Counted from the first letter of the stretch, positions 24,774-34,329 are shown. The stretch is DNA of 64,000 bases from UBA3006 sp036746695 (GCA_036746695.1 DAIODP010000001.1:1922001-1986000); one strand, 5' to 3'. Notes: a model not told the origin generated them from the sequence alone. Numbers and translations are program-made.

Positions 24774-25376
24774 GTGCAATTCGCCGACGTAGTTCGAAGC
24801 CGGCGAATGACTCGGGCATTCTCCGACAAATCTGTTGATCAATCTGTCTTAACGTCTCTGGTCGACCTTGCATCGCGGGCTCCTTCTGCAGGCAAGACAC
24901 AGGGATGGCACCTTGTCGTATTGCAAGGAAATGATGTCGTCAAATTTTGGGATGACACACTCCCGAAAGCCCGCCGCGAGACATTTCGTTTCAAACAACT
25001 TTTAAACGCACCGGTTATTGCGCTTCCGTTTGCCGACCCGGAAGCGTACGTCGAGCGATACTCCCTTCCCGACAAAGAACAAACAGGTCTTGGTTCAGGT
25101 ACGGATGCATGGCCCACTCCATATTGGACCGTTGACGCTTCGTTTGCAGTCATGACATTGTTGCATGCCGCGCACGATCTGGGTATGGGTGCTTTGTTCT
25201 TTGCGGTGTTCAACGGTGAGAATGAACTGCGTACCCGGCTAGAAGTCCCGGAACACTTACAGTTACTCGGTGCAATTGCTATTGGATGGCCGTTGGCCGA
25301 GGAGGCTGCAACTGGTGCAAGTGCGCAACGCCAAAGAAGAAAGCCTGATGAGATTATTCACCACTCCAAGTGGTGA
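24774..25376 (+). CDS. Nitroreductase-family FMN-dependent oxidoreductase
   Basis: A 200-residue flavoprotein with the family N-terminus VRSRRMTRAFSDK, whose arginines bind the FMN phosphate, the RAPSAGKTQGWHLVVL segment and the C-terminal GAIAIGWPL. Such enzymes reduce nitroaromatics, quinones or other electrophiles, and in actinobacteria some have specific anabolic roles; the substrate here cannot be inferred. Translation begins at GTG 24774. The stop codon lies in the 3-prime arm of a perfect 10-bp hairpin shared with the convergent gene. Confidence 0.88.
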   Translation: MQFADVVRSRRMTRAFSDKSVDQSVLTSLVDLASRAPSAGKTQGWHLVVLQGNDVVKFWDDTLPKARRETFRFKQLLNAPVIALPFADPEAYVERYSLPDKEQTGLGSGTDAWPTPYWTVDASFAVMTLLHAAHDLGMGALFFAVFNGENELRTRLEVPEHLQLLGAIAIGWPLAEEAATGASAQRQRRKPDEIIHHSKW

Positions 25377-25378
25377 AT
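25356..25378. terminator. Candidate bidirectional terminator hairpin
   Basis: ATTCACCACT (25356-25365) and AGTGGTGAAT (25369-25378) are perfect reverse complements around a three-base loop. The stem spans the nitroreductase stop codon and ends three bases before the stop of the convergent gene. No T-run follows on either side, so it would be an atypical terminator. Confidence 0.5.
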
Positions 25379-25380
25379 GG

Positions 25381-27375
25381 TTACTTGAGCGCCTCGCGTA
25401 GCGCTTCAACAAATTGGGCCGGATCGCTGCTTGGAGACATGCATGCATACTGCTTGCAAACATAGGCCAAGTCTGGTTTGCGGTTTGCAAAGAGGGGAGA
25501 ATCGTAGGTTTCGCCCCAGGCAATGACGGCGGTTGGAATCCAACGCTTATTGAATTCTCGGAGCAGGTCTGATCGAGACCCTGTAACCACGACCTCGGTG
25601 ACACCAACATGCCGTAGATGAACTGCATTAAGGAGATTGCTGAATGCGGTTGGTGCGCTTGTCGAGATGCGCGAAAGAAGGCGCAGAATGCTGTCGGCAT
25701 GGTGGGAGTATTTTTCGTCGCCCGAAAGCGCAGCAAGCCGGTACAGGGCATTGGCGGCTGTGGAGTTGGCCGACGGCGTGGCGTTATCCATGACGTCTTT
25801 TTGGCGGACAATCAGAGCCTCGCCATTCTTCGGAGTTGTAAAGACTCCGCCGCGCTCGTTGTCCCAGTAGTTCTCCAGTAGGATTTCGGCTGCTTCACGG
25901 GCATACAGCATCCACTTCGCTTGTCCGCTTGCTTCGCCAAGTCGCGTGAAGGCATCCACCAAGTGTGAAATATCGGCTGCCAGTGCATGGTGGCGAGCCT
26001 TAGGTTCGCCGCTGTCGTGCCAACTTCTCTTCCACACACCGTTCTCGTCGCGCAGGTTGCGGATAAGAAACTCGCCGTTCAGTAGCGCGGCCTCGAGCCA
26101 GTCGGCACGGCCCATGAGCGATGCTGCTTCTGCAATTGTGGAGAGCATCATTGCATTCCATTCGGTCACTACTTTGTCGTCAAGGCCTGGTCTGACGCGA
26201 GTCTCTCGGCTGTCGAACAAAATTTTTCGCGCTTCTTCAATATCGGCCGGGCGAGTGATCTCGCCTCGGTGATGTAGGCGGGCAGGAATGTTTGTGCCCT
26301 CGAAGTTTCCTTCCTCCGTAATTTCATACCACTCTATTGCTTGCTTGGTTAATTCTGGGGGGAGTACATCGGCAAATTGCTGCTTGCTCCAGACGTAGAA
26401 ATGTCCTTCGTGGCTGTGCCCATCATCATCTAACGAGTCGGCATCTTCGGCACTAAAGAAGCCTCCTTCCGGGTGTCGAAGATCGCGGAGCACATAGTCA
26501 ATGATCTCCGTCGCCACATCGAGCCAGTTCTTCCGGCCAAAGACAATGCCCGCATGCAGATATATTCGAGCAAGAAGCGCCTGGTCGTACAGCATTTTTT
26601 CAAAGTGTGGAACGAGCCACTTCTCATCCACGCTGTACCGAGAAAATCCTCCGCCGATATGGTCGTACATTCCGCCAGATGCCATTGCGTCGAGTGTTGT
26701 CGCAATGATTGCTTGAATCTCGTCTGACTCGCTATTGAGCACTTCACGAAGCAAGAGTTCGAGGCTCATCGTGCTCGGAAACTTTGGCGCCGAACCAAAC
26801 CCACCCCAATGCGGGTCGAAACTCTTTCGAAGTTGCAAGACTGCAGCGTTGAATACGTCGATAGTTGGAAGATCCGTGTCTTGCTCGATCTTGGTCGTGC
26901 GCTCAAGAGATTCCATTAACGCAAGGACATTGCTCTCAATGTCGCCGCGGCGGTCTTTCCAAGCGTCATTGATTGCGTTCATGAGTTGCAAGAACGTGGG
27001 TTTGGGGAAATACGTACCGCCATAGAAGGGTTTGCCATCGGGGGTGAGAAAGACGGTCATGGGCCAGCCGCCTCTGCCGGTCATTGCCTGAACGGCATCC
27101 ATATAAATGGCGTCCACGTCTGGCCGTTCTTCGCGATCTACTTTGACGTTGACAAACAACTGGTTCATCACTGTTGCGGTCTCGATATCTTCAAAGCATT
27201 CGTGTGCCATGACGTGGCACCAATGGCAGGCCGAGTAACCCACAGAAAGCAAGATGGGAACGTTGCGGCGATTGGCCATTTCAAAGGCCTCCTCGCCCCA
27301 CGCATACCAGTCGACAGGGTTGTCACAGTGTTGGCGCAGATACGGGCTTGTTTCATTTTCGAGACGATTAGTCAT
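25381..27375 (-). CDS. YyaL/spermatogenesis-associated-20-like protein (DUF255 thioredoxin domain plus alpha/alpha barrel)
   Basis: The 664-residue protein starts with the conserved NRLENETSPYLRQHCDNPVDWY segment (in two parts here) and a thioredoxin-like domain with the redox motif CHWC (SACHWCHVMAHECFED). A long C-terminal six-hairpin glycosidase-like region follows (GGFGSAPKFPS, GGMYDHIGGGFSRYS, DDKVVTEWNAMM). The family is widespread, and its biochemical role is not settled. The ATG at 27375 is used because AAAGGA lies upstream and it begins the conserved block; the open frame extends 14 codons further. It follows the subtilase gene on the minus strand with a 28-base gap. Confidence 0.9.
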   Translation of the reverse strand: MTNRLENETSPYLRQHCDNPVDWYAWGEEAFEMANRRNVPILLSVGYSACHWCHVMAHECFEDIETATVMNQLFVNVKVDREERPDVDAIYMDAVQAMTGRGGWPMTVFLTPDGKPFYGGTYFPKPTFLQLMNAINDAWKDRRGDIESNVLALMESLERTTKIEQDTDLPTIDVFNAAVLQLRKSFDPHWGGFGSAPKFPSTMSLELLLREVLNSESDEIQAIIATTLDAMASGGMYDHIGGGFSRYSVDEKWLVPHFEKMLYDQALLARIYLHAGIVFGRKNWLDVATEIIDYVLRDLRHPEGGFFSAEDADSLDDDGHSHEGHFYVWSKQQFADVLPPELTKQAIEWYEITEEGNFEGTNIPARLHHRGEITRPADIEEARKILFDSRETRVRPGLDDKVVTEWNAMMLSTIAEAASLMGRADWLEAALLNGEFLIRNLRDENGVWKRSWHDSGEPKARHHALAADISHLVDAFTRLGEASGQAKWMLYAREAAEILLENYWDNERGGVFTTPKNGEALIVRQKDVMDNATPSANSTAANALYRLAALSGDEKYSHHADSILRLLSRISTSAPTAFSNLLNAVHLRHVGVTEVVVTGSRSDLLREFNKRWIPTAVIAWGETYDSPLFANRKPDLAYVCKQYACMSPSSDPAQFVEALREALK

Positions 27376-27403
27376 ATAAGTATCCTTTGCGGGATAGAGA
27401 TGT

Positions 27404-28897
27404 CTAGTTGATTGCAAGCAACATCGTGAAGCCGAGCGTTGGGAACGGTGCGGCCGCTTTTACCGATACTTTCAACTTGCATGTAGTTGCGTTATTCGAA
27501 GCGACAACCACCTTCGGTTTGACTACACAGTTTTTGTCTGAAGATGTAACTGAGATAGCGCCCCTTGAGGCAGTGCCAAGGAGCAAATCAATTCGAGTTC
27601 TCGAGCCAGGTGCCACCGAAGAAATGTTGGACCAAACGCCGGTTTCAGGGACGGTTGTGGCCGAGAAGAATGATCCGGTAGGAAGCGTTACCGAGAAGCG
27701 AAGAAACTTACGCAAGTCGCGCACTGTGGTCTGGTAACTAGATGCAACCGCATTTTTGATCTCCACACAATCAGATGGTTTGTTGGTTGCCGCTTCTCCA
27801 GATTTGTTGCATCGGTACCACTGAATCTTGGCATTTGGTGTTGCGGTCATAGTGCTGCCAACCGCAACATCTCCAATGTGGCCGCTTGAAATGAAAGTTG
27901 GTGTTATCGAGGGCGGGAAGAGTCTGAATAACTCGGCAAATGCAGCCGGCAGATTGAGGAGCCCAACCCCAAACGTTGTGTCCCGGCCAGCAGTGCCTAA
28001 GTCCGTTGCTGTGCGTAACAAAATATCTCGAACTTGGGCTGCGGTGATTGTTGGTTGCGCAGAAAAGAGAAGCGCCGCTGCACCGCTGATGTACGCAGCC
28101 GACATACTGGTGCCACTTAGGGCTCTGTATCCGCCAGTGGCAGTCGAGAGGATGTTTACGCCTGGCGCAGCGATATCGATGTAGTCGCCGCGCTGAGCGA
28201 AGATTCCGACATTGTTGTTGATGTCGGTGGAGGTGACGGCAAGTGTCAAGTCGGATGCTGCCGGCCATTTGGGTGCCGAATCTGCAAAACCATTGCCCGA
28301 CGCAGCAACCACTAATACACCCTTGTCAACCGCGTATTGCACGGCACTTGTGAGCGAGGTACTTTCGGTTGGGCCCCCAAGCGACAAGTTGATGACGCGG
28401 GCGCCACTGTCGGTTGCATATCGAATGCCGCGTGCTACATCTCGTGAATCGCCCGAGCCCTCAGAGTCCAGCACATGGACGGGAAGAAGCCGAACTTTCG
28501 GCGCAACTCCGGCAATGCCGATGCCATTATCGGTCACTGCGCCAATGATCCCCGCTACGTGCGTGCCGTGGCCGTCCTTGAGATCGACGTCGGCAGCACC
28601 TTCACTTTCGATGAGTGAGAAGAATGTACGGCCGACTTCTAAATTGTTTGTGAGGTCTGGGTGAGGGCCGCTGCCACTGTCAACAACCGCGACGGTCACT
28701 CCAGCACCCTGCGAGTATTGCCAAACTTGCGGTGCACCGATAGCGGTCAATCCCCATTGTTGACTTGTGAGCGGGTCTGTTGGCGATGTGCTGGCAGCGG
28801 CAGATGTAGTATTTGTGCTTAAGGCAGCAAAGCAAATTGCGCTTGCGACGAAAGCACGAACAACATTGCGTCGACCAACTAGGTGCGCGGCGTGCAA
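27404..28897 (-). CDS. Secreted subtilisin-like serine protease (S8 family)
   Basis: The 497-residue protein has a probable signal peptide (RRNVVRAFVASAICFAAL, ending near Ala35), then a subtilase domain with catalytic Asp73 (VAVVDSGSG), His110 (DGHGTHVAG) and Ser264 (SGTSMSAA), and oxyanion Asn202 (AASGNG). Residues about 330-497 form a C-terminal region with beta-strand and cysteine content (WYRCNKSGE, NATTCKLKV) and no clear membrane anchor. It resembles mycosin-like secreted proteases in overall form, but no type VII secretion genes are nearby. The only plausible start is TTG 28897, directly after the fabI stop and in the same frame. Confidence 0.88.
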   Translation of the reverse strand: MHAAHLVGRRNVVRAFVASAICFAALSTNTTSAAASTSPTDPLTSQQWGLTAIGAPQVWQYSQGAGVTVAVVDSGSGPHPDLTNNLEVGRTFFSLIESEGAADVDLKDGHGTHVAGIIGAVTDNGIGIAGVAPKVRLLPVHVLDSEGSGDSRDVARGIRYATDSGARVINLSLGGPTESTSLTSAVQYAVDKGVLVVAASGNGFADSAPKWPAASDLTLAVTSTDINNNVGIFAQRGDYIDIAAPGVNILSTATGGYRALSGTSMSAAYISGAAALLFSAQPTITAAQVRDILLRTATDLGTAGRDTTFGVGLLNLPAAFAELFRLFPPSITPTFISSGHIGDVAVGSTMTATPNAKIQWYRCNKSGEAATNKPSDCVEIKNAVASSYQTTVRDLRKFLRFSVTLPTGSFFSATTVPETGVWSNISSVAPGSRTRIDLLLGTASRGAISVTSSDKNCVVKPKVVVASNNATTCKLKVSVKAAAPFPTLGFTMLLAIN

Positions 28898-29665
28898 CTA
28901 GACACCCATCGCGTGATAGCCGCCATCTACATGGACTACTTCGGCAGTAGTGGCAGGGAACCAATCCGAAAGAAGTGCTACACACGCCTTGGCAACCGCA
29001 GTCGAGTCATTGACATCCCAACCCAAAGGGGACCTTTCGTCCCAAACATCCTCAAATGTTTTGAACCCCGGAATTGATTTTGCTGCCATCGTCCTTATCG
29101 GTCCTGCTGCAACAAGGTTGCACCTGATGTTCTTTCCACCAAGTTCCTTGGCTAAGTAACGGCTGGTTGATTCGAGCGCGGATTTTGCAACGCCCATCCA
29201 GTTGTACGCAGGCCATGCCACGGTGTTATCAAAATCAAGTCCGACAAATGAACCTCCAGCGGTCATCAGTGGCGCAAATGCATCTGCGAGCGTTTTCAAT
29301 GAGTAAGCAGAGATCTGCATAGCAATTGCAACGTCGTCCCATTTGGCCGCCATGAAGTCGTCGCCTAAGCAAACTGCTGGTGCGAAGCCAATCGAATGCA
29401 ATACTCCATCGACGCGACCAAGGTGCTCTAGTGCGGCGGCCCGCGCCGACTCCACATGCTCGTCCACTGTCACATCAAATTCCACAACAGGTACAGGAGT
29501 GTCCAGTTTGCGGGCAGTCCGCTCGGTAATTGACAGGCCCCGACCGGCCCCGGTCAGGAGAACACGGGCACCCTCACGCTGAGCCAATTGAGCAACTCCG
29601 AAGGCCAATGAAGCGTCGGTGAGGACTCCGGTAATGACAATATTCTTCCCAGTCAAAATTCCCAT
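28898..29665 (-). CDS. fabI: Enoyl-[acyl-carrier-protein] reductase, InhA-like
   Basis: A 255-residue short-chain dehydrogenase that reduces enoyl-ACP in type II fatty acid synthesis with NADH. It shows the FabI-type Gly-rich start (GKNIVITGVLTDASLAFG), HSIGFAP, and Tyr154 and Lys161 in the Y-x6-K arrangement (PAYNWMGVAKSALES), followed by AAGPIRTMAAKSIPG and ALLSDWFPATTAEV. These segments are close to the mycobacterial isoniazid target InhA as I remember it. I choose ATG 29665, where the conserved N-terminus begins; TACGGT lies seven bases upstream. The stop TAG is followed at once by the subtilase frame. Confidence 0.94.
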   Translation of the reverse strand: MGILTGKNIVITGVLTDASLAFGVAQLAQREGARVLLTGAGRGLSITERTARKLDTPVPVVEFDVTVDEHVESARAAALEHLGRVDGVLHSIGFAPAVCLGDDFMAAKWDDVAIAMQISAYSLKTLADAFAPLMTAGGSFVGLDFDNTVAWPAYNWMGVAKSALESTSRYLAKELGGKNIRCNLVAAGPIRTMAAKSIPGFKTFEDVWDERSPLGWDVNDSTAVAKACVALLSDWFPATTAEVVHVDGGYHAMGV

Positions 29666-29711
29666 GGCTATGACCGTAGTTCGCGGCACCGGTTTGTGTA
29701 AGGCTCGCTAT

Positions 29712-30407
29712 ATGCGCATTGGGATTATTGGAGGTACAGGGCCCGCCGGAAGTGGCCTCGCGATTCGTCTTGGGGTGGCAGGTCACGATGTTGTGATCGG
29801 GTCTCGATCGAGGGATCGCTCAGCCGAGAAGGTGGCCGAACTGGTTGCGCTCTGGCCCAACCACCAACTTCGACTGACTGCGGGTGACAACGCGGATGCC
29901 GTTGGCTGTGAGCTGGTGGTTGTTGCCACGCCGTGGGATTCGACCGCAACCATCGTCGGAGAGTTTGCCGAAGAGTTACGCGACAAAGTTGTAATCACGA
30001 TGGCGAACGCTCTCGTAAAGGTAGGCAAGGAGTTTCAACCACTCGTTCCCCCTCGCGGAAGCATTGCGGCCCACGTGCAAGCCGAGATACCGCACAGCCG
30101 AGTTGTTGCTGCGATGCAACATTTACCCGCGAAGGAGCTAGGAAACCTTCATCACAAAGTGGATAGCGACGTGTTGATCTGCAGCGACTTCCCAGAAGCC
30201 ATCGAGGTAGTGAGCGATTTGGTGCAGCAAATTCCAGGTTGCCGTCCGTTGAACACCGGGCGACTGTCGAACGCGCTTGCGTTGGAAGCATTTACGGCGG
30301 TTCTCTTGCAATTGAATGTCCGTTACAAAACGAGGGTTGCTCCTCGGCTCACTGGCATTCCAGATGTCGATCCAATTAGCGGACGAAAGACTTCAATTTC
30401 GGAATGA
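29712..30407 (+). CDS. npdG: NADPH-dependent F420 reductase
   Basis: This enzyme passes hydride between NADPH and coenzyme F420. The 231-residue protein starts with the family Rossmann motif IGIIGGTGPAGSGLAIRLG and keeps VIGSRSRDRSAEK, VVVATPWDS, AAMQHLPAKEL and the C-terminal ALEAFTAVLLQLNVRYK. ATG 29712 begins exactly at the Rossmann strand; upstream in-frame ATGs lie in the divergent fabI gene. Its presence, with the luciferase-like gene at 38868, implies that the organism makes or uses F420. The stop overlaps the mshC start. Confidence 0.92.
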   Translation: MRIGIIGGTGPAGSGLAIRLGVAGHDVVIGSRSRDRSAEKVAELVALWPNHQLRLTAGDNADAVGCELVVVATPWDSTATIVGEFAEELRDKVVITMANALVKVGKEFQPLVPPRGSIAAHVQAEIPHSRVVAAMQHLPAKELGNLHHKVDSDVLICSDFPEAIEVVSDLVQQIPGCRPLNTGRLSNALALEAFTAVLLQLNVRYKTRVAPRLTGIPDVDPISGRKTSISE

Positions 30408-31537
30408 TGCGTTTGTACGACACCGCATTGCAAAACGTTGTGCCGTTTGAACCGGGGCCAACTGTGTTGATGTACACCTGCGGGATCACTCCCTACGATG
30501 CAACGCATTTGGGTCACGCCTTTACGTTTATTTCGTACGACGTGTTGCAGCGCAGGTTGATAGACATGGGGCACCAGGTCAAATGTGTTCGAAATGTTAC
30601 CGATGTCGATGATCCACTCTTTGCAAAGGCTCGAGAACTTGGCGTGCACTATCTGGATTTGGCCGCGGGCGAAGAAGCGCGTTTCGAACGAGATATGGAC
30701 GCACTCAATGCACTGAAGGTGCACAGCACCCCACGCGCCTCTTCTGCGATTCCCGACATCCGCGGGTTTATCGGCATGGTGATGGACCGAGGCTTTGCTT
30801 ATGAGGCAGGTGGATCTGTCTATTTCGATGTGACTAAGTCGCAGAGGTTCGGCGATCTCTCGCACTACGACAGCGAAACGATGATCGCAGTTGCTCGTGA
30901 GCGCGGCGGCAACGTAGAGGACCCAAACAAGCGCCATCCACTCGACTTCGTGTTGTGGCATCCTTCAGCGTCTGACGAACCCAGTTGGGAAACCATGTGG
31001 GGCGCAGGTCGACCGGGTTGGCATATCGAGTGCTCGGCACTTGCGTTGCGCGAACTAGGTACAACAATCGATCTTCACGGTGGTGGCAGCGATCTCATTT
31101 TTCCTCACCACGAATGCGAACGAGCACAATCTGAGGCAGCGACAGGTCAGCCATTCGTTAAACATTGGATGCATGTCGCAATGGTCTCGATGGACGGCCA
31201 CAAGATGTCAAAGAGCCGGGGCAACTTGGTGTTCGTTGACAAGTTGCGAACCGATCACGATCCGATGGCAATTCGCCTCGGATTGATTGAACATCACTAC
31301 AGGGTGGAGTGGGAATGGGACGAAGGCTTGATGGGCAGGAACCAAGAACGCCTCAGTAAATGGCGTTCAACACGATCCGTCACGAAGATGTCCAGTGGCC
31401 GTACCGTGTTGGATGATGTTCGAGATGCCCTTGATGATGACCTCGACACCCCGGCGGCTGTGCGAATGGTTGACGATGCCGCTCAACGAGGTTTCGACGT
31501 GAGGGATGCTGCATCGCTGTTGGGTGTATTGATGTAA
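30404..31537 (+). CDS. mshC: Cysteine:GlcN-Ins ligase MshC (mycothiol biosynthesis)
   Basis: MshC joins cysteine to glucosaminyl-inositol in the mycothiol pathway and evolved from cysteinyl-tRNA synthetase. The signature MYTCGITPYDATHLGHAF distinguishes it from CysRS, which has a GPTVYD-x2-HIGH form. The KMSKSRGN loop, WHIECSALAL and HHECERAQSEAATG are present. With 377 residues it is somewhat shorter at the C-terminus than mycobacterial MshC and lacks a tRNA anticodon-binding domain. ATG 30404 overlaps the npdG stop (ATGATG); the next ATG at 30407 is equivalent. Mycothiol is an actinobacterial marker. Confidence 0.93.
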   Translation: MMRLYDTALQNVVPFEPGPTVLMYTCGITPYDATHLGHAFTFISYDVLQRRLIDMGHQVKCVRNVTDVDDPLFAKARELGVHYLDLAAGEEARFERDMDALNALKVHSTPRASSAIPDIRGFIGMVMDRGFAYEAGGSVYFDVTKSQRFGDLSHYDSETMIAVARERGGNVEDPNKRHPLDFVLWHPSASDEPSWETMWGAGRPGWHIECSALALRELGTTIDLHGGGSDLIFPHHECERAQSEAATGQPFVKHWMHVAMVSMDGHKMSKSRGNLVFVDKLRTDHDPMAIRLGLIEHHYRVEWEWDEGLMGRNQERLSKWRSTRSVTKMSSGRTVLDDVRDALDDDLDTPAAVRMVDDAAQRGFDVRDAASLLGVLM

Positions 31538-32277
31538 TGGCTAGAAAGCGGCAGCCGCGCGATGTTTATCGCGGTGCGACGCAGTTGCAGTCGCGTGCGA
31601 GGAGTGTGGCGCGCCCAGTTTCTCGTGCGTTATGGAAATTTGAGTTGAATGGTTTCGAGCAAATACCAACTGACGGACCCGCAATTCTTTGCGCAAATCA
31701 CATCAGTTTTCTCGACTCCGCGTTCATCATGGTTCATGCCCCTAGAAATATCTCTTTCGTAGGCAAAAGTGAATATATGGATTCCTGGAAAACAAAATTT
31801 CTGTTTCCCGCTCTAGGCATGATTCCCGTCGATAGGGAAGGTGGGGAAAAAGCGAATACCGCATTAGTGGCTGCCGAGGCCGTCCTTCGAAGGGGGGAGT
31901 TGTTTGGCATTTTCCCCGAGGGAACAAGAAGTCGCGACGGCATGTTGTATAAGGGGCATACGGGTGCAGCACGACTCGCCCTGAAAATGATGTGCCCCAT
32001 TTTCCCCGTAGGCGTGGTGGGCACCCGAGAGATCCAGCCTCCAGACGCAAAACTGCCAAAGACCGGAGGGCGCGTTTCAATCACAGTCGGTAAGGCAATT
32101 TCCCCAGAGCGGTATGCATCAAGAACTGATGATCACCTGATCTTGCGAGAGTTGATTGATGAAGTGATGTTCGAGATTCAAACCATTACAGGTCAGGAAT
32201 ATCGCAATGTGTATGCCACCAAAAGAAAAACCGTCTCCGAGCCAGCCGACGGCTCACGTGATTACACCTCGGCTTAA
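31537..32277 (+). CDS. plsC: 1-acyl-glycerol-3-phosphate acyltransferase (PlsC family)
   Basis: The 246-residue membrane-associated protein has the acyltransferase motifs NHISFLD (H-x4-D) near residue 52, FVGKSEY, FPEGTRSRDG and VVGTREIQPP. It would acylate lysophosphatidic acid to phosphatidic acid, the precursor of the phosphatidylinositol made by genes downstream. The basic N-terminus (MARKRQPRDVYRG) is usual for this group. The start ATG shares one base with the mshC stop. Substrate could also be another lysophospholipid, since the family is broad. Confidence 0.87.
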   Translation: MARKRQPRDVYRGATQLQSRARSVARPVSRALWKFELNGFEQIPTDGPAILCANHISFLDSAFIMVHAPRNISFVGKSEYMDSWKTKFLFPALGMIPVDREGGEKANTALVAAEAVLRRGELFGIFPEGTRSRDGMLYKGHTGAARLALKMMCPIFPVGVVGTREIQPPDAKLPKTGGRVSITVGKAISPERYASRTDDHLILRELIDEVMFEIQTITGQEYRNVYATKRKTVSEPADGSRDYTSA

Positions 32278-32321
32278 TTATTCCAAATTTCGTCAGTTCA
32301 AGAAACTAGACTTCTGTACAG

Positions 32322-34319
32322 ATGAGTGCACCTTCCGCAACTATTGATGTTTCCTTGCCCGATGGTTCGATACGCACCTTGCCGCAGGGAGCCACAGGTC
32401 TCGACTTAGCCAAAAGTATCGGCTCTCGGTTGGCGAAGGCCGCTGTTGCAACCGTAGTCAATGGTTCCGAGACCGACCTTGGCTCGCCGCTCCCATCTGG
32501 GGCTGTTGTCTCCATCATCACCTCTGATTCGGATGCCGGTCGCCATGTGCTTCGTCACTCGACGGCGCATGTGTTGGCACAGGCCGTTTTACAGTTATAC
32601 CCAGGCGCAAAGTTCACTATTGGGCCCGCTATCGAGGACGGCTTCTATTACGACTTCGACTTACCTGGAGGCGTTACCTTCAGCGACGATGATCTATCGA
32701 AGATTGACTCGAAGATGCGCGAAATCATTAAGGCAAGTCAGCCCTTCGTTCGTAGCGAGATGTCTTCGGCCGATGCGTTGAAGCTTTTCGTCGACCAGCC
32801 TTACAAGCGAGAGATCATTGAGCGCGTTACGACTGGCGCTGCCGACGGTACTGATGCCAGCGAAGTCCAAGACGGTGATGTTGTCAGCGTGTATCGCAAC
32901 ACGGAAACTTTCGTAGATTTGTGCCGAGGCCCTCATGTTGCCACTACGTCAGCGCTTGGACACTTTGCACTCATGAAAGTTGCAGGTGCGTATTGGCGGG
33001 GCAATGAAAAGGGTCCGATGTTGCAACGCATATATGGCACTGCATGGGAGTCCAAGTCGGCACTTGAAGAACACATCACTCGCCTAGCCGAAGCAGAGAA
33101 GCGCGACCATCGCAAACTTGCGGTCGAAATGGATTTACTTTCGTTTCCACAAGAGCTGGGCGGTGGGCTGGCAGTTTGGCATCCTAAAGGTGCAATTATT
33201 CGCAAGTTAATGGAGGACTACAGCCGCCATCGACATCAGACGGGCGGATATCAGTTTGTTTTCACGCCGCATATTGCGAACGCCGAGTTGTTCGAAACAT
33301 CCGGTCACCTTCATTTTTATAAAGACGGCATGTATCCACCGATGGAGATGGACAACGGCACCTATTACCCGAAGCCGATGAACTGCCCAATGCACTGTCT
33401 TATCTACCGGGATCGACAGCGCAGTTATCGCGAACTTCCGCTTCGACTGTTCGAACTTGGCACTGTTTATCGTTACGAACGGGCTGGAACACTGCATGGA
33501 CTGTTGCGTATCCGTGGTTTCACTCAGGACGACAGTCATATCTTTTGCACGGAAGACCAAATGGCGGATGAAATTACGTCGCTACTCGACTTCGTCCTAT
33601 CCGTATTGCGCCAATTCGGTTTCGACGATTTCGAATTCAAACTTTCCACGCGCGACCCCGACAAGTCGGTCGGAACCGACGAGATTTGGGGTAAGGCAAC
33701 TAATGCGCTTCGTGAGGCGCTGGAGCGCCACGGCGTTCAGTATTCAGTCAAGGAAGGTGATGCTGCGTTTTATGGTCCCAAGATTGACATCGACGTCCGC
33801 GATGCCATTGGTCGTAAATGGCAATTGAGCACGATTCAGTGCGATTTCAACCTTCCCGAGCGCTTTGGTCTTGAATACATCGGCGCAGACAACGCCCGAC
33901 ACCGTCCGATTATGTTGCATCGAGCCCTGTTCGGCTCGGTCGAGCGATTCTTCGGGGTGTTGCTCGAGCATTATGGCGGCGCGTTTCCAACATGGCTTGC
34001 TCCGGTTCAGGTTCGTGTACTCGCAGTTACGTCGGGGCATGAGGCCTATGCGCAGTCACTTATCGACCAACTAGTAGCAGATGGTTTCAGGGTCGATACT
34101 TCGACGGCAGACGAGCAACTCGGCAAACGCATTCGTAGCGCCAAGCTAGAGCGAATTCCATATGTGTTAGTGGTGGGCGATGACGATGTTGCCCACCAAA
34201 CAGTTGGTGTCAACCCTCGTGGAGGAGACGTTGTTCGAGACGTAAAGTTTGCTGCATTCATGGATCAGCTTCGAGTTGAGACTCAATCCGCAGCAAACAT
34301 TTCAGGCCTTCGGGGATAG
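32322..34319 (+). CDS. thrS: Threonyl-tRNA synthetase
   Basis: A 665-residue class II synthetase with an N-terminal TGS domain (VSLPDGSIRTLPQGATG), an editing domain (RHSTAHVLAQAV and the Cys/His pair in CRGPHV), the catalytic core with MNCPMHCLIY and RHRPIMLHRALFGSVERF, and a C-terminal anticodon-binding domain (VTSGHEAYAQSL). TAGACT at 32307-32312, nine bases before the ATG, may be a -10. thrS-HIT-pgsA-patA-pimA matches the order I recall for Mycobacterium tuberculosis, here with insertions. Confidence 0.97.
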   Translation: MSAPSATIDVSLPDGSIRTLPQGATGLDLAKSIGSRLAKAAVATVVNGSETDLGSPLPSGAVVSIITSDSDAGRHVLRHSTAHVLAQAVLQLYPGAKFTIGPAIEDGFYYDFDLPGGVTFSDDDLSKIDSKMREIIKASQPFVRSEMSSADALKLFVDQPYKREIIERVTTGAADGTDASEVQDGDVVSVYRNTETFVDLCRGPHVATTSALGHFALMKVAGAYWRGNEKGPMLQRIYGTAWESKSALEEHITRLAEAEKRDHRKLAVEMDLLSFPQELGGGLAVWHPKGAIIRKLMEDYSRHRHQTGGYQFVFTPHIANAELFETSGHLHFYKDGMYPPMEMDNGTYYPKPMNCPMHCLIYRDRQRSYRELPLRLFELGTVYRYERAGTLHGLLRIRGFTQDDSHIFCTEDQMADEITSLLDFVLSVLRQFGFDDFEFKLSTRDPDKSVGTDEIWGKATNALREALERHGVQYSVKEGDAAFYGPKIDIDVRDAIGRKWQLSTIQCDFNLPERFGLEYIGADNARHRPIMLHRALFGSVERFFGVLLEHYGGAFPTWLAPVQVRVLAVTSGHEAYAQSLIDQLVADGFRVDTSTADEQLGKRIRSAKLERIPYVLVVGDDDVAHQTVGVNPRGGDVVRDVKFAAFMDQLRVETQSAANISGLRG

Positions 34320-34329
34320 GGCACACATC

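Noticed and set aside
30404..31537. Cysteinyl-tRNA synthetase
   Set aside because: ITPYDATHLGHA and the short length without an anticodon-binding domain indicate MshC.
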